DNA of 64,000 bases. Origin: Noviherbaspirillum saxi (GTDB lineage Bacteria > Pseudomonadota > Gammaproteobacteria > Burkholderiales > Burkholderiaceae_D). Positions 35,270 through 45,487 of this stretch are shown in pieces (within the stretch, counting starts at the first letter, position 1; each line of letters begins with the position of its first letter). The notes below the pieces were generated by a model. The model saw only the letters and a program-made list of their open reading frames with translations, was not told where the DNA came from and made no database searches. The DNA lies in contig NZ_QYUO01000001.1 of the NCBI RefSeq assembly GCF_003591035.1, positions 1,736,001 to 1,800,000 on the forward strand, read 5' to 3'. The translations under genes and the position numbers were made by a program.

Positions 35270-37186
35270 TCAGGCCACTTTGCGCGGCGGCTCGGTCAGT
35301 TCGGCCAGCAGCGCAAACACTTCATCCTTCGACAAAACATATCGCTCCAGCAGGGTACCGGTGATTGCGCTAATCAATTCCTGGTAACCCTTCATTGCTT
35401 CCAGCGTGCGGGTGTACAACTCGTCGGCTTTGCCTTCCACCTGCTTCAGCGCTTCTTCCGGCGAACCTTCGCGCTTGAGCTGAGAGTAGTCGAGCTTGGA
35501 ACGCGAATACATCGACAGGCGATTCACCATCATGTCCAGCATTGCCGTGACTTTCTGGATATCGTTCTGGCTGCCGGTGGAAATTCCGCGTGCGCCATAG
35601 AACAGTTCTTCGGCTGCGACGCCGCCATACAGCTGGATGACATCCTGCTCCAGTTCTTCCAGAGTGCGCAAGGATACGTCGTTGGCGGAAGACAATACGT
35701 AACCAAGCGCACCGATCTTCGATACCGACTCGGTACTGATCTTGAGCAGGTTGGATTTTGCCTTGACTTCATCCCAGCTCATGCCCTGGCGCACATAGGG
35801 GTCGATCTGCATGAAGAAATGTCCCAGTTCGTGCAGGGCGACGCGCTCGCGCTCCTTGTCCTTTTCGGCCGTGGTTGCACGGTCGGTCAAGCCGATCGAC
35901 GCGCGCTCGAAAGCGCGGAACAGCACATCGGTCGTGATCAGGGTTTTTTCCTGGATCGCGATCATGCTGGCGCGGTCGACGACGGTTTCAAGCAGGGCAG
36001 GGCTGAGGTTTGCAGTGATTTCGGCTACGTAATCGAGGTTCAGGTTGCTCCAGTCTATGCATTCGACATCCTTGCGCGCCAGGAACACGTTCAGCAGTTC
36101 GCGGCGCTCGGATTTGTTCGGCAGACGGAAATTGATCTTCACCGAGAAGCGACGCAGCATTGCCTCATCCATTTCGGAAGTCGCATCGTCAAAGTTGGAT
36201 GCCACGACCCAGATCACGCCCGCGCCTTCATCGCTCTTGATGCCGTCCAGCAAGCCGAGCAGGGTATTCGCGGTGTCGTCATCCCAGCGTTTGTCTCCGC
36301 GTCCACGCGGCATGAACAGGCTTTGCGCTTCATCCAGGAAAATAATGCAACGCCCTTGAGCGGCAGCTTTCTTGTAAATCGCGTTCAGCGCTTTCGAACC
36401 GCCTCCGACGAAACCGGACTCCAGGCCGGAACCCGAGGCCTGGATCAATGGAATATCCAGTTTCTTGGCCAGGTAGCCGGCCAGCTTGGTCTTGCCGGTG
36501 CCGGCGGGGCCGGTCAGCATGACGTTGAATGGCTTGTCGATATTGTGCGAGCGATACAGTTCGCGGTTGACAATCATTTCTTCAAGATGGGCGACTTCTT
36601 TCTTGATGTCTTCCATACCGACCAGGTCGTCCATGCTGCCCTTGAGGTTCTCGGGCTTGATCACGGATGCACCGTTTCCCATACCGGGAATGCCTTTGCG
36701 CAGGCCTACGAAAAGGAAAGCGAGCAGGGCGATCCCGATCGCATTGCGCGCGAGAAAGGCGCCCGCTTCGGCAAGTGCGCTGCGTTGCGCTTCGGCATCC
36801 TGGAGAACTGCCGGATTCGCATTGAGGAATTCATCCTTTGCAATCGCGTAGGGAATAGCATTCTTCAGCAAAACTTCCCGCTCCAGATTGGAATGGGAAG
36901 TATTTGGCACCTTGACGACAACAATTTCATCCGCGTCTTTGTACTTGAAGACGTAACGCGGAAAGTCGGACAGCGGCAAGGCAACGAGCAGATATTCAAG
37001 GCGATGCTTGTTGGTCGCCAGCTTTGTAATTTCGGAAATATCCTGCGATTGCACAACAGGGTTGGAGTGCGTGGTCAGCGGTTTGTATACCACTGCTGCA
37101 ACGGTAATAAAGGCGAGCAAAACAGCGATCGTTGCAACAACGTAGCCATTCTTGAAGGACTCGTAGACTTTGGAAATGCTGGGCAT
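35270..37186 (-). CDS. FtsH-like membrane AAA zinc protease
   Basis: The 638-residue protein has two membrane segments (about 15-35 and 142-163) around a periplasmic region, then an AAA+ domain and a C-terminal M41 protease domain. The AAA domain has Walker A TGPAGTGKTKLAG near residue 225, a pore loop FVGGG, Walker B CIIFLDEAQSL and arginine finger DEAMLRRF. The zinc site is complete: HELGH and the downstream Asp in STGSQNDIQK. It differs from housekeeping FtsH (HEAGH) throughout, with a longer, unrelated N-terminal part, so it is probably a paralogue. YccA-type BI-1 proteins are known FtsH partners, and one is encoded just downstream. Confidence 0.82.
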   Translation of the reverse strand: MPSISKVYESFKNGYVVATIAVLLAFITVAAVVYKPLTTHSNPVVQSQDISEITKLATNKHRLEYLLVALPLSDFPRYVFKYKDADEIVVVKVPNTSHSNLEREVLLKNAIPYAIAKDEFLNANPAVLQDAEAQRSALAEAGAFLARNAIGIALLAFLFVGLRKGIPGMGNGASVIKPENLKGSMDDLVGMEDIKKEVAHLEEMIVNRELYRSHNIDKPFNVMLTGPAGTGKTKLAGYLAKKLDIPLIQASGSGLESGFVGGGSKALNAIYKKAAAQGRCIIFLDEAQSLFMPRGRGDKRWDDDTANTLLGLLDGIKSDEGAGVIWVVASNFDDATSEMDEAMLRRFSVKINFRLPNKSERRELLNVFLARKDVECIDWSNLNLDYVAEITANLSPALLETVVDRASMIAIQEKTLITTDVLFRAFERASIGLTDRATTAEKDKERERVALHELGHFFMQIDPYVRQGMSWDEVKAKSNLLKISTESVSKIGALGYVLSSANDVSLRTLEELEQDVIQLYGGVAAEELFYGARGISTGSQNDIQKVTAMLDMMVNRLSMYSRSKLDYSQLKREGSPEEALKQVEGKADELYTRTLEAMKGYQELISAITGTLLERYVLSKDEVFALLAELTEPPRKVA

Positions 37187-37472
37187 GCGTGGTTCCTATG
37201 GACGGTCGGAATTGCGGGCAGTAGACAGTCAGGAGCACTGGATGCACGCAAGGTTTCTGGTAAGCAGTAATAGGACAAAGCAAGCGCATTTTGGTTGCTA
37301 TGCACAAAAATAAAAGTTCAGTTTTTTTTCTATCGAGGCGATAGGGAAATGATGAAATCACGTTTGCCCGAGTTCCGCCGCGTACCGGATTAATCGTTGA
37401 CCAAACGCAATCTTGCAGGATGCCCCGGTGCTTTAATGAAGTATCAGGTGCGGACAATAAACGGAGGCCAAG

Positions 37473-37616
37473 ATGGTTTCAGCGATTATTCTGTTATTGG
37501 CGTTATTCACTGCAGGACTGGTCGTAGGTGTGTTTGCCATGGCCCTGATCGAGTTGAATCAGATTGACGAAATAGCTGGGCACGCTGACTATTCCTCTCA
37601 GGAAAACCTTCCCTAA
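37473..37616 (+). CDS. Small single-span membrane protein, 47 residues
   Basis: ATG 37473 is preceded by ACGGAGG with a good spacer, and the frame ends at TAA 37614-37616. The N-terminal half (about residues 4-26, AIILLLALFTAGLVVGVFAM) is a clear transmembrane helix. The C-terminal half is acidic (IELNQIDEIAGHADYSSQ). I know no family. It stands alone between the divergent FtsH-like gene and the TIGR03032 gene. Confidence 0.6.
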   Translation: MVSAIILLLALFTAGLVVGVFAMALIELNQIDEIAGHADYSSQENLP

Positions 37617-37815
37617 GCAGCATTCTTTTCTTATCCCATTTCGAATTCCGCTATTAAAATTGCGGCAGGCTTTACGGAATTCACGTAAACAACAAAACAA
37701 GCTCAAATCATTGCCGCGCATGAAAACGAGACGCCTGACGGGGCAAGTTTGCTTGTAATCTGCTGTCACGAATTGCAGAAAAATCAATAATTACAACCCA
37801 ACAAAAGAAAACCGC

Positions 37816-38880
37816 ATGAGCGATCAAGCATCCGCCACGCCGCCAGCATTGGAAATTACTACCTCCCGGCAGATGCTGTCCTGGCTGGCCGAGCAAAGCC
37901 TGTCGATCGCCCTGACCACTTACCAGATCGGCAAACTGTTTTTCCTCGGCCTGAAGCCGGGAGGCGAGTTGTCGGTCTTCGAGCGCAACTTCAACCGCTG
38001 CATGGGGCTGTGTCCGACCGCCGACGGCAACGGCCTGTATATGAGCAGCCTGTACCAGATCTGGCGCTTCGAGAACCTGCTCGAATCCGGCCAGCAGCAG
38101 GACGGCTTCGACCGTCTGTACCTGCCGCAGGTCGGTTACACGACCGGCGACCTCGATGTCCACGACATGGCAGTAGATGCGGACGGCAAGCTGGTGTTCG
38201 TGAATACGCTATTCGGCTGCCTGGCGACCTTGAGCGACACGCACAGCTTCAAGCCGCTGTGGAAGCCACCGTTTCTGAGCAAGTTGGCAGCGGAGGACCG
38301 CTGCCATCTGAACGGGCTGGCGATGAAGGATGGGCACGCCGCGTATGTGACGGCCACCAGCCGGTCGGATGTGGCCGACGGCTGGCGCGACCATCGCGCC
38401 GACGGCGGCGTGGTGATTGATGTCGCCAGTAACGAGATCGCGCTGTCCGGGGTGTCGATGCCGCATTCGCCGCGCTGGCACAATGGCAAGCTGTGGCTGC
38501 TCGATTCCGGCACCGGTAATTTCGGTTACGCCGACCTTGATGCCGGACGCTTCGTGCCGGTGAGCTTCTGTCCCGGCTACATGCGCGGCCTGAGTTTTCA
38601 CGGCGACTTCGCGCTGATCGGCCTGTCCAAACCGCGCCACAACAAGACTTTCAGCGGCCTGGGCCTGGACGCCAATCTCAAGGCGCACAATGCTGCGCCG
38701 CGCTGCGGGATTCAGGTGATCGACCTGCGTAGCGGAGACGCGGTGCACTGGTTGCGCATGGAAGGTGTGGTGGAAGAGTTGTACGACGTCGTCGCGCTGC
38801 CGAATGTCCGCCGACCGATGGCGCTCGGTTTCAAGACCGATGAAATCCGCCGGGTGATCAGCGTGGAGTCGCCGCTGTAA
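37816..38880 (+). CDS. TIGR03032 family protein
   Basis: The 354-residue protein matches the TIGR03032 family by its FNRCMGLCPTADGNGLYMSS, DLDVHDMAVDADGKLVFVNT, LNGLAMKDGHAAYVTA and SPRWHNGKLWLLDSGTG segments, which suggest a beta-propeller. There is no signal peptide and the function is unknown. In other genomes the family is often near genes for secreted repeat proteins. Here the next gene, 89 bases on, encodes a giant FG-GAP/RTX protein. A role in making or handling that protein is an inference from position only. Confidence 0.8.
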   Translation: MSDQASATPPALEITTSRQMLSWLAEQSLSIALTTYQIGKLFFLGLKPGGELSVFERNFNRCMGLCPTADGNGLYMSSLYQIWRFENLLESGQQQDGFDRLYLPQVGYTTGDLDVHDMAVDADGKLVFVNTLFGCLATLSDTHSFKPLWKPPFLSKLAAEDRCHLNGLAMKDGHAAYVTATSRSDVADGWRDHRADGGVVIDVASNEIALSGVSMPHSPRWHNGKLWLLDSGTGNFGYADLDAGRFVPVSFCPGYMRGLSFHGDFALIGLSKPRHNKTFSGLGLDANLKAHNAAPRCGIQVIDLRSGDAVHWLRMEGVVEELYDVVALPNVRRPMALGFKTDEIRRVISVESPL

Positions 38881-38969
38881 TCTGCACGTGCCGGTTTGGG
38901 AATAGACCGTAAAATTTATAGCAGTTACCATCGAGAAACGTATTGCCACCGGTTCTCAATGAGGTTCTC

Positions 38970-41900
38970 ATGCACGGCGCTAACCCAAATCTGCCTACGC
39001 TGAATAGCGATCAACTCGCCCTGGTTCAACTTTATTTGGCTACCTTCGGGCGTGCGCCGGAAAAAAGCGGTCTCGATTATTGGAGCGCGCGCCTGACCGG
39101 CGGCCAGTCGCTCACGGCCATCGTGAACACAGTGTTCAGCCTGGACGTCGTCAAAGCGGTCTATCCCGATGCACTGCCGACGACCGAGTTCCTGACCCAG
39201 GTGTATGCGAACGTTTTCGGCAAGACGCCGGATGCCGAAGGCCTGGCGTATTGGGGAGCGCAACTGGCCGCGGGCACCCCGCGTGGCAGTCTGATGCTGG
39301 CGATGGTCGAGGCCGGCCTGGGTTGCGCTGACGGCACGCCCGGCAAGGCCTTCCTGGCCAATCGCTATACAGTCGCCTGCCACGCGGTCGAACAGCAGCA
39401 AATGCAGCAGCGCGAGATCGACCCGGCGCTGTTGCAGAATATCCACGCCGGCGTGAATGCCGATCCCGACAGCGTGACCGTCGCCACTGACAGGATCGAC
39501 CATCATAGCGGCGCTCATGTCAGCGGTGCGGTCGCCGATGGCTACATCCGCAACGCGGCCGTGTTTGCCGATACCAACGGCGACGGCCTCCGCAACGCCG
39601 GCGAAGCTCAGGGCATCAGTGACGGCAAAGGCCGGTTCGCACTGACCAATGCGCACGGCGCGCTGATCGCGGAAGGCGGCACCGATATCACGACAGGTCA
39701 ATCCCGTACTTGGGCGTTGAAGGCGGTCGAAGGTGCGAGCGTGATCAATCCGCTCACCACGCTGCAGCAAGCGTTCGTGGCCGCCGGCCACACCGCCGCG
39801 CAAGCGCAGGGCTTACTCGCCAAGGCGTTCGGCTTCGATAGCGACAAGATCGACGTCAGCAGCTACGATCCGCTGGCGATCGCATTTGCAAGCGGCGGCA
39901 CTGACAAGAATCTCGCGCTACGCATGCAAGCCTTGATCGCCAAGCTCGATGGCGTGGTGACAGTCACCAGCAAGGTGCTGGCCGGCGTGGTCGGCGCCGA
40001 GAATTTGTCCCTGCATGACGCGGCGAACGCAGTCCTGGCATCGCTGGTTCGCGCGATCCAGGCTGACGCGGATGGCATCGTCGCACTCAATGACCGCGCT
40101 TTCCTTGGCGGCATCGTGGCGGACAGTGCCGCCCATGCCACGCATCCGGCTCTGAATGCCGCAACTGGCAAGATCGAGGGCATCGCCGGCGGCCTTGCGC
40201 AGGTGCTGGCCGATATCGCCGGCAACATCGACAAGGCATCGAGCGCACCAGCGACGATCTACGACGGGCTTGCGCAACTCGGCAAGGTGCAGGCAGCGGT
40301 ACAGGGACCGCTGGCCGCCACCTTGGGATGGGCAGCGGCCTACGGTGCGCTGGACGGCGTAGTGCCTGGTTTCACCGGCGCCAGCCTGGAAGCATCGATC
40401 CGCGGAATGGTGATTGCGGATCTCGATCCCAACAGCACGGCGGATCAGCCGGCCATCAACACGGCCAATGCCCAGGCCAATGCAGATGTCAATATCGAAG
40501 CGCCGGACACCAGCAATCCGACGCTGACTTCCAGCAACCCGGCAGATAATGCGACGGGCGTGGCACTCGGTAGCAACGTCGTGCTCAGCTTTAGCGAAAC
40601 GGTGACGGCTGGCACGGGCAGCATCGTGCTCACCAATGCCGGTAATGCCGCCGACACGCGCACTATCGCAATCGGCGATGCAACGCAGGTGACGTTTTCC
40701 GGCAACACGGTAACGATCAATCCGAGCGCCGACCTGCTGCTCAATGGGAATTACCACGTGCAGATCGCAAGCGGGGTGATCCGGGATATGGCTGGCAATC
40801 CCTATGCCGGCATCGCCAACGCGACCACGCTCAACTTCGCCACCCCGGTCAGCGTCATCGCGCTGTTCTCGCTCAACGGCAGCACCGGCTTCCGGCTCAA
40901 TGGCGCAGCAGCGGGCGACCGATCCGGCAATTCAGTCAGCCAAGCCGGCGACATCAATGGCGACGGCTTCGAGGACTTGCTGGTGGGCGCACACAAGGCC
41001 GACGCCAATGGCGTTGATTCGGGCGCCATCTATGTAGTATTCGGCAAGGCGTCGGGCTTTGCATCGAGCATCGACCTGTCCAGCCTGGACGGCAGCACCG
41101 GTTTTCGGCTCGCCGGCGCGACGACGGGCGATCAATCCGGTTTCTCCGTGAGCAGCGCGGGCGATGTCAATGGTGACGGCTTCGCCGACCTGGTGATGGG
41201 CGCTCGTTTTCCCGACGTTAATGGCGTTGATTCGGGTGCGAGCTACGTCTTGTTCGGCAAGGCGTCGGGCTTTGCATCGAGCATCGACTTGTCCAGCCTG
41301 GATGGTAGCAATGGCTTCCGGCTTGCCGGCGCAGCCGGGTACGATCAATCCGGTTTTTCCGTCAGCGGTGCAGGCGACGTCAACGGCGACGGCTTTGCCG
41401 ATTTGCTGGTGGGCGCATTTGCCGCCGGCAGTTTTGCGGGTGCCGGCTATCTGGTATTCGGCAAGGCGTCCGGTTTTGCGTCGAACTTCAATCTGTCCGA
41501 TCTCACCGGAAGCAACGGTTTCCGGGTTGCCGGCGCAGCGGCGGGCGACATAGCCGGCGTTTCCGTGAGCGGCGCGGGCGACGTCAATGGCGATGGTTTT
41601 GATGACCTGCTGGTGGGCGCATCAGGGGTCGCCGGCTCTACGGGTTCAAGTTACCTGGTGTTCGGCAAGTCATCCGGCTTTGCATCGAACATCAATGTGG
41701 CCAGCCTGGACGGCAGCACCGGCTTCCGGGTCGATGGCGTAGCGGCGGGCAATGAAGCCGGCCATTCCGTCAGCGCTGCCGGCGACGTCAATGGCGATGG
41801 CTTCGCCGATCTGTTGATCGGTGCACACCGGGTCAATGCCAACGGCACGGCATCGGGCGCCAGTTACGTCGTATTCGGCAAAGCGGCCTTTGACCCCAGC

Positions 41901-42815
41901 ATCAATCTGGCCAGTCTGGACGGGAGCGACGGCTTCCGGCTCGACGGCGCGGCAGCGTACGATCTTTCCGGCGTGTCCGTCAGTGCCGCCGGCGACGTCA
42001 ATGGTGACGGCTTTGAGGATCTGCTGGTTGGTGCATACGGCGCTCCCAACGGCGGCTACACGGGAGCCAGCTACGTGGTGTTCGGCAAGGCGTCAGGCTT
42101 CGCGTCGAGCGTGAGCCTGTCCAACCTGGATGGCAACAACGGGTTTCGGCTCGACGGCGCGGCGGCGGGCGATATTGCCGGCCACTCGGTCAGCGCGGCT
42201 GGCGACGTCAATGGCGACGGCTTTGCCGACTTGCTGGTGGGAGCGGAGAGCGCCGATCCCAACGGCAGCGATTCGGGCGCCAGCTACGTGATCTTCGGTG
42301 GCAATTTCAATGGCGCGGTGACCTTCCTCGGTACCGACGACAGCGACAGCCGGAGCGGTACCGCAGCGGCCGAACGCTTTGTGGCCGGCAACGGCGACGA
42401 TACATTGACCGGCAACGGCGGCGCGGATGTATTCCTCGGCGGTGCAGGCAATGACACGATCGCGGTGGCCGATGTCGGCTTCGCCCGCATCGACGGCGGC
42501 AGCGGCAGCGATACGCTGGCGCTGGCCGGTGCCAGTCTGCACCTGGACCTGTCGGCGGTGCGCAACCGCATCGACGACATCGAGAAAATCGACCTGACCG
42601 GCAACGGCGACAACATACTGACGCTGAGCGTGCATGATGTGCTGAATCTGTCTGGCAGCAGCAACGTGCTGACGGTGGACGGCGATGCCGGTGACACGGT
42701 CAATATCGGCCTCGGCTGGACCGACAACGGCATGACCGGCAGCTATCACACTTATACCCAAGACGCAGCGACCTTGTTGATCGGTATAGCGATTGTTGAC
42801 GTAACAATGATCTAA
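38970..42815 (+). CDS. Large DUF4214/FG-GAP/RTX-type extracellular protein
   Basis: The 1281-residue protein lacks a classical signal peptide. In order it has a DUF4214-like region (about 10-120, with LYLATFGRAPEKSGLDYWSARL and YANVFGKTPDAEGLAYWG) and a long Ala-rich helical part with an EF-hand-like DTNGDGLRNAGE. A bacterial Ig-like domain (about 517-625, NPADNATGVALGSNVVLSFSE) follows, then seven FG-GAP repeats (about 639-1114) with DVNGDGFADLLVG calcium loops. A short RTX block (GNGDDTLTGNGGADVFLGGAGNDTI) precedes the C-terminus. This build is typical of type I secretion substrates, but no ABC exporter is in the window. ATG 38970 follows GAGG. Confidence 0.85.
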   Translation: MHGANPNLPTLNSDQLALVQLYLATFGRAPEKSGLDYWSARLTGGQSLTAIVNTVFSLDVVKAVYPDALPTTEFLTQVYANVFGKTPDAEGLAYWGAQLAAGTPRGSLMLAMVEAGLGCADGTPGKAFLANRYTVACHAVEQQQMQQREIDPALLQNIHAGVNADPDSVTVATDRIDHHSGAHVSGAVADGYIRNAAVFADTNGDGLRNAGEAQGISDGKGRFALTNAHGALIAEGGTDITTGQSRTWALKAVEGASVINPLTTLQQAFVAAGHTAAQAQGLLAKAFGFDSDKIDVSSYDPLAIAFASGGTDKNLALRMQALIAKLDGVVTVTSKVLAGVVGAENLSLHDAANAVLASLVRAIQADADGIVALNDRAFLGGIVADSAAHATHPALNAATGKIEGIAGGLAQVLADIAGNIDKASSAPATIYDGLAQLGKVQAAVQGPLAATLGWAAAYGALDGVVPGFTGASLEASIRGMVIADLDPNSTADQPAINTANAQANADVNIEAPDTSNPTLTSSNPADNATGVALGSNVVLSFSETVTAGTGSIVLTNAGNAADTRTIAIGDATQVTFSGNTVTINPSADLLLNGNYHVQIASGVIRDMAGNPYAGIANATTLNFATPVSVIALFSLNGSTGFRLNGAAAGDRSGNSVSQAGDINGDGFEDLLVGAHKADANGVDSGAIYVVFGKASGFASSIDLSSLDGSTGFRLAGATTGDQSGFSVSSAGDVNGDGFADLVMGARFPDVNGVDSGASYVLFGKASGFASSIDLSSLDGSNGFRLAGAAGYDQSGFSVSGAGDVNGDGFADLLVGAFAAGSFAGAGYLVFGKASGFASNFNLSDLTGSNGFRVAGAAAGDIAGVSVSGAGDVNGDGFDDLLVGASGVAGSTGSSYLVFGKSSGFASNINVASLDGSTGFRVDGVAAGNEAGHSVSAAGDVNGDGFADLLIGAHRVNANGTASGASYVVFGKAAFDPSINLASLDGSDGFRLDGAAAYDLSGVSVSAAGDVNGDGFEDLLVGAYGAPNGGYTGASYVVFGKASGFASSVSLSNLDGNNGFRLDGAAAGDIAGHSVSAAGDVNGDGFADLLVGAESADPNGSDSGASYVIFGGNFNGAVTFLGTDDSDSRSGTAAAERFVAGNGDDTLTGNGGADVFLGGAGNDTIAVADVGFARIDGGSGSDTLALAGASLHLDLSAVRNRIDDIEKIDLTGNGDNILTLSVHDVLNLSGSSNVLTVDGDAGDTVNIGLGWTDNGMTGSYHTYTQDAATLLIGIAIVDVTMI
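40877..42313 (+). repeat. Seven tandem FG-GAP repeats, about 200 bp each
   Basis: Seven successive units each encode a variant of FRLxGAAAGDxSGxSVSxAGDVNGDGFxDLLVG followed by SYVVFGKASGFASxxxLxxLDGS. Units are 64-70 residues long and similar at the DNA level, especially around the GGCGACGTCAATGGCGA calcium-loop codons. The similarity suggests expansion by recombination. Confidence 0.9.
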
Positions 42816-42970
42816 TACCAAGCCTGTCACGTCTTTGGGACGTTTTCAATGACGTTCGAACAACCTTGTAAAGCCGGCACGACAACATGGTCGGACCTTG
42901 TCGGCCTACTATTATCGAAGCGGCAACTTTGCGCAGCCCGGTCGGGTTGTCGGTGGTAACATTGCCGCCC

Positions 42971-45487
42971 ATGGGGAAAAGTTTCGTTTTATCGCCGGAA
43001 AGCAAAGTCACCGGCACGAGCCTTGAGGCTCGTCGTGCCGTCATGCGTCAGCTGGCCGACCAGGCACGCATTGTGGTTTGGGAAGCCCGTCCCGACGGGA
43101 CCTGTGTCTATGTCAGTTCCGCAATTGCAGGCCGTCTGGCAAAGAGTCTCGATCTTTCCCATTGGTATGCCTGCATTCATCCTGATGACAGCAAACGCGT
43201 TGCCGAATGCGTGAACGATGCCTGCCGCGAGGGGATGGAATATCAGGTCGAGTATCGCATTCTCCGTTCAGACGGTACGGTGCGATGGATGTCGGAGACC
43301 GCGGCGCCCAAGCTCACCGCGCAGGGAAAGATCGATGTGTTTGTCGGCACTTTTGTCGATGTGTCCGATAGTCATGAAACCCGTGTCAGACTTGCGCACA
43401 GCGAGATGGAACACCGGTTGCTGACCGAAAACGCCTGCGACATGATTTCGCACAGCGATGCCAATGACGTCTATGTCTACGCTTCTCCCTCTCACAAGGA
43501 CACGCTTGGCTACGATCCGCAGGAACTGATCGGCACGCCGCTTTATGCCTATATCCATCCGGATGATCTGGCAGGCGATACCGCACGACGACCGGGCAAG
43601 GCAGGCGGCAAGCGGCGCGGCTTGGTCAATATACGGTTCAGGCACAAGGATGGTTCCTGGGTATGGATTGCCGCAAGCACGCGCACGCTGCGCGACCCGC
43701 AAACCGGTGCCAAGCTCGGCATGGTGTCGGTGGCGCGTGAAATTACCGCGCAGATGGAAGCGGAGCGCGAACTCGCACGCCGCGAAGAACGATTCCGCAG
43801 CCTGACATCCTTATCTTCCGACTGGTATTGGGAGACCGATCCCCAGCTGCGCTTTACTTTTTTTTCGGAAGGCATCTACAACAAGCTGCGCGTCAGGCCG
43901 GAACAGCTGCTTGGTTCGCATTTTGAAGATCATGCACATGACTCTCATGCGCCGGGCTTGCTGGTTTGCCTGGAGAGCATCCGCGCTCGCCGACCATTCC
44001 ATGATGTAATTTTTCCCGCCGCATCGGATACCGAACCGGAAATCGTTCGCTTCCTGCGTATCTCCGGTGAACCGTTCAGTGAAAACGGCCAGTTCTGCGG
44101 TTACCGTGGCGTGAGCCGCGATGTGACCAGGGAGGTAAGAACCGCGAAGGCGCTGGAGCGGCTTGCCACACGTGACATTCTTACCGAATTGCCTAATCGC
44201 GCCTTGCTGCAGACGCAGTTGCGGCAACGCCTGGAACAGCGCGAGTCGGACGTTTCCCATGCCGTCTTCTTTATCGATCTCGACGATTTCAAGGAAGTCA
44301 ACGATTCGCTCGGTCATGCCGCCGGCGACCTGCTGTTGAAGGAAATTGCCGTGCGCCTGAACCAGTGCGTGCGGCCTGACGATACGGTTGCGCGGCTTGG
44401 CGGCGATGAATTTGTGGTAGTGGCGGAATGCCCGCGTGCTGATGCCTCCGCCGCGCGCCTGGCAGAGAAGCTTTGCAAGGCGCTGGATCAGCCGATGCTG
44501 ATCGAAGGCCATGAAGTAAAAGCCAGCGCATCGATCGGTATCAGTATGCACCCGCAGGATGGCAATACCAGCGAATCGCTGCTGCAGAGCGCCGACACCG
44601 CCCTGTACCGCGCAAAAGCCCTGGGCGGCAACACCTTCTGTTTCTTCACCGCTGAAATGGGCGAGGCTTCACGCTCGCGGATGCTGATGCAGTCCGCATT
44701 GCGCCACGCGATCGCACGCAATGAATTGCAGGTGTATTACCAGCCGCGCGTGCACTTGAAGACCTTCGAAGTCACAGGTGTGGAAGCATTGCTGCGTTGG
44801 GCGTCTCCCGAACTCGGCCCGGTTTCCCCAAGCGAATTCATTCCGCTGGCTGAAGAAATCGGACTGATCGACGAAATCGGCGACTGGGTCTTGCGCCAGG
44901 CCACGATGCAAGCCCAGCAATGGAACGTTCTGTTCGATAAACCGCTGAAAATTTCTGTCAACTTGTCAGCCCGTCAGATCCGCACCAGAAAATTGCTCGC
45001 TTCTGTGGCGGCGGCCTTGCAGGATAGCGGTTTGCCGGCGCAGCAACTGGAGCTGGAACTGACAGAATCTGCATTGATGGAAGACGCCGATGTGGCCGCG
45101 GAACTGCTTGCGGCCCTGAAGGCGCTGGGATTGCGCCTGTCGGTTGACGACTTTGGCACCGGATATTCATCGCTTGCCTACCTGTGCCGGTTTCCGCTCG
45201 ACAGTCTCAAGCTGGACCGGTCCTTTCTGTTGCAAGTGCAACCGGACGACATCGGCCGCTGGAAACTGGCGGAAGCCGTGATCAATCTCGCGCACACGCT
45301 GGGGCTTTCCGTCGTAGCCGAAGGCGTGGAAAGCGCCGAACACCTGGCTTTTCTGCGCACGACGTCCTGCGATGAAATACAGGGCACCTGCATCAGCGAA
45401 CCGCTGCCCCGGCATTTGGCTGAAAAACTGCTTCAGGGAGTCTTTGCCAGTGGTTCACTTTCCGGCATCTCCGGAACGACGCGATAA
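42971..45487 (+). CDS. Multi-PAS GGDEF-EAL protein (cyclic-di-GMP turnover)
   Basis: The product is about 838 residues with three PAS domains (about 20-125, 135-255 and 265-390) with PAC-type motifs. A GGDEF domain carries an intact [10 protein letters not shown] near residue 477. An EAL domain carries EALLRW near residue 605, followed by [28 protein letters not shown]. Both catalytic signatures look intact, so the protein may both make and degrade c-di-GMP. No transmembrane segment is obvious, so sensing is probably cytoplasmic. The start is uncertain: ATG 42971 or ATG 42887, neither with a strong ribosome-binding site. Its 3' end overlaps the convergent opgH by 55 bases. Confidence 0.9.
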   Translation: MGKSFVLSPESKVTGTSLEARRAVMRQLADQARIVVWEARPDGTCVYVSSAIAGRLAKSLDLSHWYACIHPDDSKRVAECVNDACREGMEYQVEYRILRSDGTVRWMSETAAPKLTAQGKIDVFVGTFVDVSDSHETRVRLAHSEMEHRLLTENACDMISHSDANDVYVYASPSHKDTLGYDPQELIGTPLYAYIHPDDLAGDTARRPGKAGGKRRGLVNIRFRHKDGSWVWIAASTRTLRDPQTGAKLGMVSVAREITAQMEAERELARREERFRSLTSLSSDWYWETDPQLRFTFFSEGIYNKLRVRPEQLLGSHFEDHAHDSHAPGLLVCLESIRARRPFHDVIFPAASDTEPEIVRFLRISGEPFSENGQFCGYRGVSRDVTREVRTAKALERLATRDILTELPNRALLQTQLRQRLEQRESDVSHAVFFIDLDDFKEVNDSLGHAAGDLLLKEIAVRLNQCVRPDDTVARLGGDEFVVVAECPRADASAARLAEKLCKALDQPMLIEGHEVKASASIGISMHPQDGNTSESLLQSADTALYRAKALGGNTFCFFTAEMGEASRSRMLMQSALRHAIARNELQVYYQPRVHLKTFEVTGVEALLRWASPELGPVSPSEFIPLAEEIGLIDEIGDWVLRQATMQAQQWNVLFDKPLKISVNLSARQIRTRKLLASVAAALQDSGLPAQQLELELTESALMEDADVAAELLAALKALGLRLSVDDFGTGYSSLAYLCRFPLDSLKLDRSFLLQVQPDDIGRWKLAEAVINLAHTLGLSVVAEGVESAEHLAFLRTTSCDEIQGTCISEPLPRHLAEKLLQGVFASGSLSGISGTTR

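Noticed and set aside
35819..37270. Rightward open frame of 483 codons opposite the FtsH-like gene
   Set aside because: It is antisense to intact AAA and zinc motifs, so it is a shadow frame.
40877..42313. Repeat array as a possible CRISPR
   Set aside because: The repeats are about 200 bp, in frame and protein-coding, with no spacers.
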